Assembly (NCBI GenBank): GCA_025452255.1
Contig: CP104975.1
Location: 372,001-436,000, forward strand
DNA: 64,000 bases
Reading direction: 5' to 3'
Origin: Devosia sp. A8/3-2
Lineage (GTDB): Bacteria > Pseudomonadota > Alphaproteobacteria > Rhizobiales > Devosiaceae
The notes under the pieces were generated by a model that was not told the DNA's origin, did not search any database, and worked only from the letters and a program-made list of their open reading frames with translations. Below, one piece after another: positions 28,850-39,028 of the stretch (position 1 is the stretch's first letter; each line of letters opens with the position of its first letter). A program made the position numbers and the translations under genes.

Positions 28850-30507
28850 TCAGGCTTGAGGGCCGATTTTGACCACGTTGTCGTCGGGGGCAATAACGCT
28901 GAGCCGGTGGGTGATGGCGATGATGGTGACCTCGTCCCGGAGAAGGCGCAACTGGTCCATGATCTCTTTTCGGTTTCAGCATCAAGGGCCGAGCTGGCTT
29001 CATCTAGAAGCACGATGGCCGGATCGGCGTAGAGGGCACGGGCAATGGCGATGCGCTGACGTTCGCCGCCAGAGAGTTTGAGGCCACGCTCTCCCACAAC
29101 CGCTTCAAAGCCCGCCTCGAGGCCGTCGATGAAGGTGAGGATCGCGGCGCGATCTGCAGCGCGACGGAGGCGAGCCCGGTCGAAAGGGCGGCCCAGCACG
29201 ATGTTGGTCGCCAGCGTATCGTTCAAAAGCACGATGTCCTGCGGAACCGAGGCGACATGGGCGAACCAGTCGGTCCGGGCGACTGCACTGAGATCGGTGC
29301 CATCAACTGTTATGCTGCCGGTGGTAACGGGCATGGCCTTTAATAGTAGCTTGAACAGGGTGGATTTGCCGGCGCCGGTATCGCCTGTGATGTAAGTGAT
29401 GGTGCCCCGGCGGGCAGTGAAGTTGGCATCGGAAACGCCACGGCCATTGGGGTAGAGGTAGGAGACGTTGTCGAACGTGATGACGCCTTCGTTTACGACG
29501 AAGGGGCGGATGGTTTCAGGATCGTCATGGGCTTCGGCCTGCCACATGCGGGCAAAGGGCAGGAAGTTGGAGTAGGATTGAGCAAATTGCTGGATGGCTT
29601 GGCCCATCATCTGGAAGGGGATGTTGAGTTGGAGAAGGAGAGTGTTGAACAAGACGAGATCGCCTACCGTCAATTCGCCGGAAACGACGCGCGGAACGAG
29701 CAGCCAAAGGGTGATCGCGAACTGCGCGGCGAGCGCAAGGCCGAAGACGAAGGCATAGCGCACTGGGTCATCGCGTAGCGGCCGAAGGCTTCGAGAACCG
29801 TACGCTCTCGATTGGTGAACTGGCCGATCATCCAGCGGTCTGACTGGAACTGGCGCAAGGTGTCCATCGAAGAAATGGCGTTGCCGACGAAACGAGAGCT
29901 GGCTCGGGATTGCTCGATGGCTTCGTCGAGGTGGGGGCGGGTCACCGAAGCAGCGCGGCTGACGAGCGCCACATAGACGACACCATAGCCGAAAACAATG
30001 AGCGCAATATCGATGTCGACCACGGTACTGAGCAGGCCCGGGGCGAGGGTCAGCTGTGCGATGCTGGGCAGGACGGCGGCGAGCGCAAACTGCACGACGA
30101 TATTGAGGGCGCTGGAGCCCTTCTGCTGCGCGCTCGATTTCGGTCGGGTTGTGATCAAGGAAAAAGGAAGAGGTCTTTTCCACCAGCCGGGCAAAGAACG
30201 AGGTGGAGGTGACGAAGTTGAGACTTTCCGACGTCATGAAGGTGAGAAAGCTCGACATACGCTGGAGCGCGTAGGCGGCGCCCATGAGGGCCGCATAGAC
30301 CATGAAGGCCCAGATGAGGTCGGTGGCGCGCGATGCGGGGGCGAGCTGGTCGATGAGGCGGGAAAAGAGGAAGGGCGCGCCAATCGACGCGAGCGTGCCC
30401 AAAAGGGTAATGACCAGCACGGCAAAGAGCACCAGCCGAGCGGTCTTGAGGTAATTCGAGAGGATCGTCCTCAGCGGCGGGGAAATCAGGGCGAAGTCAA
30501 ACTTCAT
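28850..30507 (-). CDS. ABC transporter, fused permease and ATPase (three frameshifts)
   Basis: About 552 residues from ATG 30507. The membrane domain (MKFDFALISPPLRTILSNYL start, six helices) is read across shifts near 30130 and 29780. The ATPase has Walker A GDTGAGKST, signature LSGGERQRIAIARAL and Walker B IVLLDEASSALDA. A third shift near 28965 lies in a run of T: TTTT is present where five are needed to read ETEKEIMDQLRLLRD. The gene then ends in ITHRLSVIAPDDNVVK. It is of the half-size exporter type near the Atm1/HMT group. It could export a heavy-metal or thiol conjugate. Confidence 0.85.
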
Positions 30508-30731
30508 GGTCGTTTCCTCTCGCCGTTGGGACGGGAACCCTAAGCGATTCGGAAGACGAGAACGAAGAGTGGGGGCGGGAACCGTCGGGATGCGTAAGCT
30601 CAGCACGGACCCTTCGATCAGTCAACGACTACCGCAAGGGGTCGAAACAGTCTTGAATGGGGTGGAGAGGGGAAGGTCCGCTTCTGACCCAAGGTAGCAC
30701 AAAGCAGATGAGGTGGATGGCTCCCGCTCCC
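30508..30731. other. Gap before the IS110 stub
   Basis: No gene recognised. Probably promoter of the minus-strand ABC transporter and the flank of the IS110 remnant. Confidence 0.3.
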
Positions 30732-30752
30732 GGCATCTGAGTGCCAAAGTGG
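30732..30752 (+). repeat. IS110 left-end motif, second copy
   Basis: GGCATCTGAGTGCCAAAGTGG, matching the position and most bases of the motif at 11616-11636 upstream of the other IS110 transposase. Confidence 0.4.
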
Positions 30753-30791
30753 GTTTGCTATCAGGCAACCCGAGCAAAGGAGCCATCCGCC

Positions 30792-30930
30792 ATGCAGATT
30801 ACCACCGTGGGCCTTGATCTGGCCAAGCGTATTTTTCAAGTTCATGCCGTTGACGCATCTGGAGACGTTGTGGTGCGCAAGGCCCTGCGGCGATCGCAGG
30901 TTCTGCCGTTCTTACGACCGTGCTGTGCAG
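30792..30930 (+). pseudogene. IS110-family transposase N-terminal stub
   Basis: MQITTVGLDLAKRIFQVHAV and DASGDVVVRKALRRSQVLPF are the first 45 residues of an IS110 transposase with the first catalytic Asp. The homology then ends. AAAGGAG precedes the start. The remnant keeps the IS left end, so the right part was lost. Confidence 0.75.
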
Positions 30931-31067
30931 AGCCTCAGGACTTGAGCCTGCTATCGATTCCAGTATCGTGTCGCCCCGTGTGATTGCTGCTGACCTGCCG
31001 AACACCAAACTGAGTTCGATGGGCTATGTCGCGGCAGGCACGGTGCTAGAACTACCAAGGATTGATC

Positions 31068-31280
31068 ATGGCCACCAAAGGCGTCGTTAAGTTTTTCAAC
31101 ACCACCAAAGGCTTCGGCTTTATCTCCCCGGAAGGGGGCGGCAAGGACGCATTCGTACATATTTCGGCGGTGCAGCGCTCCGGATTGGAAAGCCTTTATG
31201 AGAACGACAAGGTCGAATACGAGCTGGAGACCGGTCGTGACGGCAAGGAATCGGCGACGAACCTAAAGCTTCTCGACTAA
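31068..31280 (+). CDS. Cold-shock protein
   Basis: A 70-residue CspA-type protein. RNP1 is KGFGFISP and RNP2 is DAFVHIS. It binds single-stranded RNA and melts structures. AAGGA lies before ATG 31068. It ends in ESATNLKLLD. Intact. A GC-rich inverted repeat follows the stop and may be its terminator. Confidence 0.92.
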   Translation: MATKGVVKFFNTTKGFGFISPEGGGKDAFVHISAVQRSGLESLYENDKVEYELETGRDGKESATNLKLLD

Positions 31281-31284
31281 GAGC

Positions 31285-31314
31285 ACGGGCGCTGCGGGTC
31301 ACCGCCGCGCCCGT
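31285..31314 (+). terminator. Hairpin after the cold-shock gene
   Basis: An 8-base perfect stem (ACGGGCGC/GCGCCCGT) with a 14-base loop, four bases after the cold-shock stop. There is no T-run, so it may be a weak or factor-aided terminator. Confidence 0.45.
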
Positions 31315-31384
31315 CCATCTCCATTGCTCCTGCGCTGCAGGGCTGTATTTATCCAGCAGACTGAGGGCCCCGGCAGCATTCCGG

Positions 31385-31855
31385 CTACCGAAGGGCCTTC
31401 CTCATGACCGGCATCACCGGGCCCAAAGGCGTTTTCTCCTCGCCGATGATCTCGAAGCCGACGGCCTTGTAGAAATCGACAGCGCTCATACCCGCGACCA
31501 CCCGGATGGCCGTCGCCTGCCGGCCGGAGAGCTCACGTTCAACAGCTCGGAACATGAGCTTTCCGAGACCTCTGCGCCAGAACTCTGGCTGAACAAACAT
31601 CCCGTCAAGTTCTGCCTCATCACTGCCGCCGACAAGGTAACTCGCGAACCCGGCCGGTTCACCCTCCACCGTGGCGACGACAACCTCGCCACGTTCGAGA
31701 AAGCCTATGTCGATCTCCAGATGCTGGGGCTCTGCGAGGAGAAGGCGAAGCACTTCGCCAGACTCGACGGCAAGGGACGCCCTGCGCATCACCGCATTGA
31801 GGGCCCGGTGATCGCTTGGGACACCTCGGCGAATTTGGATGGTCGGGTCCGGCAT
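31385..31855 (-). CDS. GNAT acetyltransferase
   Basis: 156 residues from ATG 31855 (MPDPTIQIRRGVPSDHRAL); the longer upstream frame adds sequence unlike the family. The acetyl-CoA loop is RRGLGKLM after MFVQPEFW, and VDFYKAVGFEIIGEE is the C-terminal signature. Intact. The substrate is unknown; it stands alone between the cold-shock gene and the glycosyltransferase. Confidence 0.8.
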   Translation of the reverse strand: MPDPTIQIRRGVPSDHRALNAVMRRASLAVESGEVLRLLLAEPQHLEIDIGFLERGEVVVATVEGEPAGFASYLVGGSDEAELDGMFVQPEFWRRGLGKLMFRAVERELSGRQATAIRVVAGMSAVDFYKAVGFEIIGEEKTPLGPVMPVMRKALR

Positions 31856-32022
31856 GCTCTGAGCTTGCAGACACATAGGGGCCGGGTCAAGCCACAAATG
31901 GGCCAACGCGAGCACTCCGATAGCGCCTATTCCCATTCTGATATGTAGCGCCAAAGGGGCTTGCTTCAAGGCCCCGCTCTGACGTAGAAAGCCTGCCTCG
32001 ACCAATCAGAAGGGGTGCGCAG

Positions 32023-33253
32023 ATGCGTGTACTGTTGTCGACTTACGGATCGCGCGGGGATGTGGAGCCGCTGGTGGGGCTTGCGGTGGCTCTGAAGGCG
32101 CTCGGCGTCGAGGCGGTGGTGTCGGCGCCGGCCGATGAGGAGTTCGTTGCGCTGCTTACGCGTGCCGACGTCGAACTGGCACCGGCCTTCATGCCGGTAC
32201 GCGACTGGATCGCCATGGCCCGGCGATCGCCCATGGACATTCCCGGCTGCAGGGCAAAAATGATCGGCGCTCAGCATGAGGTCATCAATGCCGCAGCGGA
32301 GGGCTGCGACGCGATTGTAGCCACCGGCCTCATGCCGTCGGTCGGAGCCGCACAATGCGTCGCCGAGAAGCGTGGTTTGCTTTATGAGCACGTGGCCTTT
32401 TGTCCACTCTTTCTGCCGTCACACCATCACCGGCCGTTTCCCTATCCGGGCCACGCAGCGCCGTCGGAGATGACCGATCCACGTGCATTGTGGGGCCACA
32501 ACACTGGCGCCATGAATGCGCTGTTCGGGCACGTCATCAACCGGCAGCGGACCGAAATTGGCCTGCCGCCGGTAGACAACATTCGCGACCATGTCTTTAC
32601 CCGGACGCCCCTGCTGGCGTCGGATCCGATCCTGTGGCCATGGGAGCCCACCGACCTCCACGACCCGGTCCAGACGGGCGCCTGGATCCTCAAGGATGAG
32701 CGATCTCTGCCGGATGATCTCGAGACTTTTCTCGATGCCGGCACTCCCCGGTCTATCTCGGATTTGGCAGCATCGCTGTTCAACATGCGGAAGAAACCGC
32801 TGCAGCATCGATCCGCGCCATTCGGGCCAATGGCCAGCGCGCGGTGCTGGCACGCGGATGGGCCGGCTTGGCGCTGATAGATGATCAGGATGACTGCTTT
32901 CTCATTGGCGAGATCAACCAGCAGGCTCTGTTCAAACGGGTATCGGTCATCATCCACCATGGCGGAGCCGGGACGACCACCACGGCCACCATGGCAGGAG
33001 CGCCACAAGTCATCGTTCCCCAAATCGTCGATCAACCCTATTGGGCGGCCTGCGTAGCCGCACTGGGCGTCGGTGTTGCCCATGACGGGCCAAAGCCGAC
33101 CTTCGAGTCACTTTCAGCATCGCTAAAAAGACCCTTGCGCCAGCGATGGCGGAACGAGCTACGGCAGTGTCAAGCAGCCTGCCAAGGGATGGGGCAACGG
33201 TGGCGGCTAAGCTGTTGATCAGAAATGATCGAAGACGCCGCGCCTTGGGATGA
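32023..33253 (+). CDS. UGT-type glycosyltransferase (several frameshifts)
   Basis: About 410 residues. It starts MRVLLSTYGSRGDVEPLVGL, the hallmark of GT1 (vancomycin/sterol glucosyltransferase-like) enzymes, and keeps the donor-binding motif IIHHGGAGTTTTATMAGAPQ. The frame changes near 32745, 32850 and 33125; joined, the C-terminus ends in RNDRRRRALG at 33253. It would move a sugar from a nucleotide sugar to a lipid or small molecule. A transporter partner is not seen. Confidence 0.8.
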
Positions 33254-33371
33254 AGCGAGCGGCCCCCTCCTGACGAAATAGTGTGGGAGATTTCGGATGC
33301 CGCACCAAGCATGTCGGAACCGCTGAGAGGCTGGTCGAGTTGCCTTCTCAAACGCTTTACAGGAGAGAACC

Positions 33372-34234
33372 ATGGCAGACAGCAACAACGAGCAGGGCGA
33401 ATTCCCGGAACAGCCCCAGTCACCGCCGGGCGTCACCGACAAGATGGAACCCGTGCCCGATCATGGCGAGGAGAGCTATGTCGGCAGTGGAAAGCTGACT
33501 AGCAAAGTCGCGCTCATCACCGGGGCTGACAGTGGTATTGGCCGGGCCGTGGCGATCGCATTTGCTCGCGAGGGGGCGGATATCGTCCTGTCCTACCTCA
33601 ACGAGCATGAAGACGCGCGCTCCACTGCCGCGCTCATCGAACAGGCCGGACGAAAGTGCGTAGTAGCCGCCGGCGACATTACGAGCGAGGACCACTGCAA
33701 GGCCTTGGTGCAGCAGACCGTCGAAGAGCTGGGCGGCATCGACATCCTGGTCAACAATGCCGCTTTCCAGCGGACTTATGCCGAGCTGACCGAAATCTCG
33801 ACCGCGGAGTGGGACACCACGATGCGGACCAATATCTACGCTCCGTTTTTCCTCTCGCGGGCCGCCGCATGCATATGAAGCCGAGCAGTTCGATCATCAA
33901 TACGACCTCGATCCAATCGAAGTCACCGTCGCCGGAACTGTTGGCCTATGCGACGACCAAGGGTGCCATCTCCAACTTCACCGCCGGTTTGGCAGCCATG
34001 CTGGCCAGTAAGGGTATCCGGGTCAATGCAGTGGCCCTCGGGCCAATCTGGACGCCTTTGATTCCGTCGACCATGGACTCCGAAAAGGTCAGCACTTTCG
34101 GTCAGGACACGCCGCTTGGCCGCGTCGGTCAGCCGGCTGAACTGGCCGGCGCCTACGTTTTGCTGGCATCCGAGCAAGGCAGTTACATGACGGGGGCCGT
34201 CATTCCTGTCACCGGCGGCGAGCCGATGCTCTAG
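33372..34234 (+). CDS. SDR family oxidoreductase, YghA type, second copy (frameshifted)
   Basis: About 288 residues. Same subgroup as 14458-15350: [14 protein letters not shown], cofactor motif TGADSGIGR, catalytic TTSIQ and YATTKG. The break lies near 33868 after FFLSRAAA, just before the strand that carries the catalytic Ser. AGGAGAG precedes the ATG. The two copies differ clearly, so they are old paralogues. Confidence 0.85.
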
Positions 34235-34527
34235 TCAGGCGGGGTTGGCGCGTGCTTACGCATCCGACATGACCCGGGCACTCATGCTGAAGTGGATACC
34301 GATGCTGGATGGACAATTTTTGGCGAGACCGGCACGGCTTTCCGCGCGCTCGGCAGATAGCACGTTAGATCGTGCAAGAGGCTGGGGCTGGTTTGTTGGA
34401 TGGGCAGAAAATGGAAGCCACAGCTTGTGTTTGCGCGTCTTGATCAGGACGAGACCACAAACACGGGCGTTAGAACCGAGGGCGGCATTCTGAATGAATG
34501 GGATCAGCTGGCGCCGGCGAGGTAGGA
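34235..34527. other. Gap without recognisable gene
   Basis: Nothing assignable; the right neighbour is a dispersed repeat. Confidence 0.3.
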
Positions 34528-34790
34528 CGTTGGGTCAGCTCAGACCAAGCTCAACCTGTCTCGTGACCTTGACGACATCAAGAAAAGTGGCAATCCGATG
34601 ACAAAACTCGCGTCATCCTGACCAGACGGCACTCTGACGGGCATAAGCGCCGCATTCTCAATCACCGGCTGAGGTCGCCCTTTCAGGGAACCTGCCCGTA
34701 CGGGGAGCCACCTGTTCGACTTCGACTCTGGCGTGGATCCGCCCCGGCCGCTAGTCGCCTTTGGGCGTTCCTACGGCACGGTAAATTCGG
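34528..34790 (-). repeat. Dispersed coding-derived repeat, copy 1
   Basis: Strongly similar to 52522-52710, with an internal length difference of roughly 60-100 bases. On the minus strand both end in the same C-terminus, here TFLDVVKVTRQVELGLS then stop. The upstream block GRIHARVEVEQ parallels GRIQARVEPN in copy 2. Confidence 0.55.
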
Positions 34791-34837
34791 AGCATTCCGG
34801 CTCCGGCGTGTCAGGCACATAGACACCGCTTGCCGTG

Positions 34838-35559
34838 TCAGAACCGATAAGTCCGCTGATAAGTGCAGGTCTCGTTTTCAACCTTGACCGGGTCGGCTTC
34901 CGTCAAAGCGGGTGCGGTTGTCGAGTCCGCGCTGCGAGAAACCCGGCCCGGGAAGGATGTGGCTACGGTCGCATAGAGCAGGTCCGGCATGTCGCCGGGG
35001 GCGCCCTTGGCAAGCTCCGGGCTGCCGGTGAAGTCATATTGGTCGTGACAGGCCGATATTCTCTTTTGAACGTCCTCCTCGTCAAAGCAGGCCCTGATCT
35101 CTATGCCGCTCGACATAGGGACGTGAAGGACTTCCTTGGCTTCAAGCTCATCGAGTGCCACAAAACTATAAAGCGACAGCCAGTCTGCGCTGCCGCCACC
35201 CCCGAATAGGAGGCCGTCTGAGTCACCATGACCCCGATCAGAATCTGGTCGGGGCCAACTTCGTAAATCTGCGGCCAGAGCTCGACATCGTTGATTTCAT
35301 AGTGGTCGGTGTCAACAAGGATGGTCTCCGGCCGCGTCCAACTGCTGCGCTCGACCGTCATAGAGGGGCCGCCTTTTGCGCTGGTTTCCACCGAAGCGCA
35401 CCGGGTATTTTCCGCACTGCAAAAGCGGGTAGCGCGTTCGCTTTCGGGGGAGGATTGCGGGCTCAGCGGCATCCATTCCGCCGCGTAGGACGATCCGCAT
35501 AAGAGCAAGACTGCCGCTACCGGAACCCAGCCTTTGAAACCGAACGCTGTTTTCTGCAT
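34838..35559 (-). CDS. Secreted hypothetical protein (frameshifted)
   Basis: From ATG 35559 a signal peptide (GWVPVAAVLLLCGSSYAAEW) is followed by about 215 residues. The frame changes near 35200, between VMVTQTASYSG and VALDELEAKEVLHVP. Cysteines occur in RFCSAENTRC and near the end in ENETCTYQ. No family is recognised; probably periplasmic. It is followed by the dispersed repeat. Confidence 0.6.
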
Positions 35560-35895
35560 CGATGAGATCACCAGTTTGTATCTTGACCGCAGCGAGGCTT
35601 CCGCCCCCGTCTGACTGAATCTATTATTGGACATTGTGTCGCGTCCAAGGCATGTATGTTCTTGCCAGCGGCGGGATTTTCGGTGTCCCATGCCCTCGAT
35701 CGTGATCGTCCATTCCACCGCCATCGCTCTCTCTCCGAACAAAGCGACGCTGATGGACTACGCGAGCCTAACAACCCGTATCGACCCCAGAGAAATTACC
35801 GGTCTCCGTGTCGAGGCAGGCGGGGGCTGGCCGGGGCCTATACCGCCAGTCGGCGATGTTGTTGTGGTGCAATATGTAACCGACTTAGGCAGTGC
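35560..35895. other. Gap with unclear coding
   Basis: A plus-strand open stretch from 35753 (MDYASLTTRIDPREITGLRV) runs into the tandem duplication; its reality is unsure. On the minus strand a short start MAVEWTITIEG (35724) looks like the head of a lost gene. Neither can be confirmed. Confidence 0.3.
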
Positions 35896-35933
35896 TTCGA
35901 ATGGTGAACATAAATTCGAATGGTGAACATAAA
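35896..35933 (+). repeat. Perfect 19-base tandem duplication
   Basis: TTCGAATGGTGAACATAAA occurs twice head to tail (35896-35914 and 35915-35933), ending two bases before ATG 35935 of the next gene. It duplicates an ATG and alters the leader of that gene. Confidence 0.8.
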
Positions 35934-35934
35934 C

Positions 35935-36378
35935 ATGAATCACGGTACCCGCGGACGGCACCGGTTCTTCCGGAGCTTTGTCATTATCGTCTTTGGTCCG
36001 CTAGTCGGTGCTCTGGTGGTTCTTGCCTATGTTGTCCTGGCCAGCTTTATCGACGGTTCCCCGCCACCTGCCGATGATCTTGGCTACGTCATCGGCGTGG
36101 GTTTCGCTCTGGTAATCTCCTTTGGTTGGGTCGCCGGGCTTCTCCCAGCTATTCTGTCAGCCATCCTCTGGCATTTTATTGCGCCCCGCTTCATGGGATG
36201 GCTTCATGTCCTTGTCGCCCTCGCGATCGGTGCATTAACCAGTATGGCAGCGGGCTGGCCAATCCTCGCAGTCTACTTTCAGGCTGCCCAGATCACGCCG
36301 CAGGGGCTAGCGATGCTCGCATTTGTCGGCTCGCTGGCGATGGCAGCGACTGCGTTGCCGTGTAAGAAGTCGGCTTGA
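35935..36378 (+). CDS. Four-helix membrane protein
   Basis: 147 residues; the ATG at 35935 is preferred, though GTG/ATG codons in the duplicated leader are in frame. Four hydrophobic segments: FVIIVFGPLVGALVVLAYVV, YVIGVGFALVISFGWVAGLL, LHVLVALAIGALTSMAAGW and MLAFVGSLAMAATALPC. Basic residues at the start suggest a cytoplasmic N-terminus. No family is recognised. Confidence 0.6.
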   Translation: MNHGTRGRHRFFRSFVIIVFGPLVGALVVLAYVVLASFIDGSPPPADDLGYVIGVGFALVISFGWVAGLLPAILSAILWHFIAPRFMGWLHVLVALAIGALTSMAAGWPILAVYFQAAQITPQGLAMLAFVGSLAMAATALPCKKSA

Positions 36379-36538
36379 TGCTCCCACGGGAGCCAAGTTT
36401 GGGCTGTCCGGACAGTTTTAGCGTTTTGGGCTGTTTGCAACGCATGTAGAGATGGCTGCGTAGACCATGCGACATCACTGGTCCGAGTAAACTTGCACCT
36501 CGTGGGAACTGAATTGAAACCTCACCGCAAGTGCAGGT

Positions 36539-36963
36539 ATGCAACAATTTCTAGTCGCTGGGGCTCTCGCTCTCGGTACGCTGGCCGAGAACGGCAAGGT
36601 GCGGGTGGATAACCGTTGCTTTGACGAAAAGGACAAGGCCGCTCGGACGATCGGTGAGGCATCTCCGGTGGACGACACCAACGCACGCTTGAAGGTGACT
36701 TTCGTACCCCGGGCCGTCCGTTGGATCCCCTTCACCAGTGGCGACTATTGGGTGCTGAAGATTGACCCCGAATATGAAGTTGCTCTGGTGGGTTCGCCCA
36801 ACCAGAAGTACCTTTGGGTTCTGGCGCGGCGGCCGAGCATCCAAAAGAAACGCTCGACGCGTATCTGGCCGAGGCGCGTCGTCAGGGGTTCGATTTAAGC
36901 ACACTAATTACTCCGCCACACACCGGCCGCGAGGTAACTGACGGCATGGTGGAGGACAAATAA
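36539..36963 (+). pseudogene. Bacterial lipocalin (Blc-like), N-terminally truncated and frameshifted
   Basis: The reading starts inside the barrel (AENGKVRVDNRCFDEKDKAA) and keeps FTSGDYWVLKIDPEYEVALV and GSPNQKYLWVLAR, the most conserved part of Blc-type lipocalins. The signal/lipobox and the GTWYEIAR strand are missing. A shift near 36840 moves the end to ETLDAYLAEARRQGFDLS, stopping at 36963. Intact members bind fatty acids or lysolipids in the envelope. Confidence 0.7.
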
Positions 36964-37082
36964 GCTGACCGTTCGCGCGTTTGCCTTGCAGCGCATGAGC
37001 GATGGAACCCCTCGTTTTGGGTCAGTCCTCGTGCAGGGCCGACCTTCTCTTTCATAAAATGTCGGTTTGCAGCATCTTATAT

Positions 37083-37105
37083 TGTAGTAGCCTGTTCGCA
37101 CTACA
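37083..37105. promoter_or_regulatory. Candidate operator upstream of the RpiR-type regulator
   Basis: An inverted repeat TGTAGT-11-ACTACA, 30 bases before the regulator start. ACTACTACA, a matching half-site, recurs at 38036-38044 before the siderophore-binding gene, so one regulator could bind both. Confidence 0.45.
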
Positions 37106-37134
37106 TTCCAATTTCATTGGGAAGACCATTCCAG

Positions 37135-38023
37135 ATGGACAATGAGGTTCTGCCAGACCGCCTGTCGGTTAGGCTGCGCTCTCGGGCAGAGAGCCTGTCG
37201 CCCAAGCTTCGCCGAGCCGCGGAGTTCTTCGATCAAAATCGCCGGGATGTTTTAGGCTGCAGCGCGCTGCAAATGGCGGCCATGATCGGCACATCCGATG
37301 CAACTGTGGTGCGAGCGGCAAGAGCCCTTGGCTTTTCTGGTCTATCCGAGCTGAAGAAAACTGTCGCCAATGCGATAGGGGCCAGTCCCAGCCATGCTCG
37401 CAATCTGCAGCGCGCTAGCTTCGGTAGAGCAGGATATGGAAGGGGCGATAGATTTAGTTCTCAGCCACGAAGCACGGCTAATCGCCAACCTCAGCGCCGG
37501 TAAGGTCCGCATGGCAATCTCGGACGCCGTCGAGCATCTGCACCGCGCCGACCGGGTCGTCGTCTTTGGCACCGGGTCGTCTTCGCTCATCGTGGCCTAC
37601 GCCTCCCGCATGCTGGCGAGGCATGGCAAGGCCGTACTATTGCTCGATTCCACAGGATTTGATTTGGCCGAACAGATGCTGACGCTGGATCGCGGGGATG
37701 CTGTGTTAATGCTATTCTTCGGACGTGCCTACGCTGAGGCGGAGGTGCTAATTACTGAGGCGGCGGACCGAAAGCTGCCGATCGTTATGGTGACTGAATC
37801 GGCCGGCAAGCCGCTGGCCAGCGCCGCTCAGGTTATCCTTGAAATTCGGCGAGACGGTCCAGAGGGCGCTCCACTACATGGAGCAACGCTGACCTGTATC
37901 GAAGGCGTGGTCATGGGGCTGGCGGCCTTGGAGCGGGACCGTGCGCTCGATGGGCTGGAGCGCCTGCAAACTCTACGCGCCCGCATCGTCCGACGCCGCT
38001 CCAGTGGACGCCAATCGCCCTAA
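37135..38023 (+). CDS. MurR/RpiR-family transcriptional regulator (frameshifted)
   Basis: About 295 residues. The N-terminal HTH_6 domain is RRAAEFFDQNRRDVLGCSAL plus GTSDATVVRAARALGFSGLS; the SIS sugar-isomerase domain starts near residue 130 (HRADRVVVFGTGSSSLIVAY). The frame breaks near 37393. ATG 37135 is chosen inside a longer frame. It usually senses a sugar phosphate, but in this order such regulators also sit beside iron-siderophore genes, as here. Confidence 0.8.
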
Positions 38024-38035
38024 TCCTGTATTTTG

Positions 38036-38044
38036 ACTACTACA
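38036..38044 (+). promoter_or_regulatory. Half-site of the candidate RpiR operator
   Basis: ACTACTACA, 57 bases before the siderophore-binding gene, matches the right arm of the palindrome at 37083-37105. Confidence 0.3.
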
Positions 38045-38100
38045 TTCATATTATTTAGCTGACCTCTCAAGCGATATCACTATTCACGTTGCGAGGTTTC

Positions 38101-39028
38101 ATGCGCAGTCCTAGCTTCATCTTTCCGGCAGCAATCGCTATCGGGCTCGCCTTTCTCACGGTGCTCCCGAGCCGGGCACGCGATGTTCAACACGCCATGG
38201 GCATCACGACCGTGCCGGATGTGCCCAAACGCATTGTGATCCTGACCAATGAAGGTACGGAGGCCCTGCTCGATTTGGGAATCGTCCCCATTGCAGCTGT
38301 CCGCTCAACGGTCGGCGAGCCACAGTATCCTCACATTGCCGTCGCCATGGCGGGTGTCGATGAAGTCGGCAGCGAGGATGCACCGAATTTGGAGGTCATC
38401 GCCGCGCTTCAGCCCGATCTCATCATCGGCATCAAGGCACGCCACGAGGCTATCTACGAACAGCTTTCGGCCATGGCACCGACGGTGATGTCGAGCGTCT
38501 TCGATGACCAATGGCTGCAGAACTACCAGCTTTATGCGAAGGCGCTTGGACTGGAAGACAAAGGCCGGGCACGTGTAGCAGCTTTTGAAGAGCGCATTGC
38601 TACCCTGCGGCGCGGTCTCGGAGACAGGGTTAGCGACGAAATTTCACTGGTCCGCTTTCGTGCTGGCGGGCGAACCAGCCTGCGCGCGCCTGCAACCTTT
38701 GCCGGTGATATCCTGCGTCGCATCGGCTTCGCTAGGCCTGCCGTGCAGGCTGCGCTCACAGACAGCCCCGAAATCACCAAAGAGCGTATCCCGGAGATGG
38801 ACGGCGATGCAATTTTCTACTTCACGCGCAGAAAGCGGTGACGGCGAAGGCCGCGCTGTAGAAGCGGATTGGACCAACGATCCGCTGTGGCTCAACCTTT
38901 CAGCAGTTAAGTCAGGGCAAACGTATCGGGTTGACGATGCTGTGTGGAATATAGCCGGTGGAATGCTCGCCGCTCACCTCGTCCTCGACGATCTCGCCGC
39001 GGCCTACCAAGTCGATCTTCCGCATTGA
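38101..39028 (+). CDS. Iron-siderophore ABC substrate-binding protein (frameshifted)
   Basis: About 309 residues. A signal peptide (SFIFPAAIAIGLAFLTVLPS) precedes a FecB/FhuD-like periplasmic fold: PKRIVILTNEGTEALLDLGI, APNLEVIAALQPDLIIGIKA, and the C-terminal VDDAVWNIAGGMLAAHLVL. The frame shifts near 38833. It would deliver ferric siderophore to an FecCD-type permease, but no permease or ATPase follows; the next kilobase is empty, so the operon was cut or the partners lie elsewhere. Confidence 0.85.
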
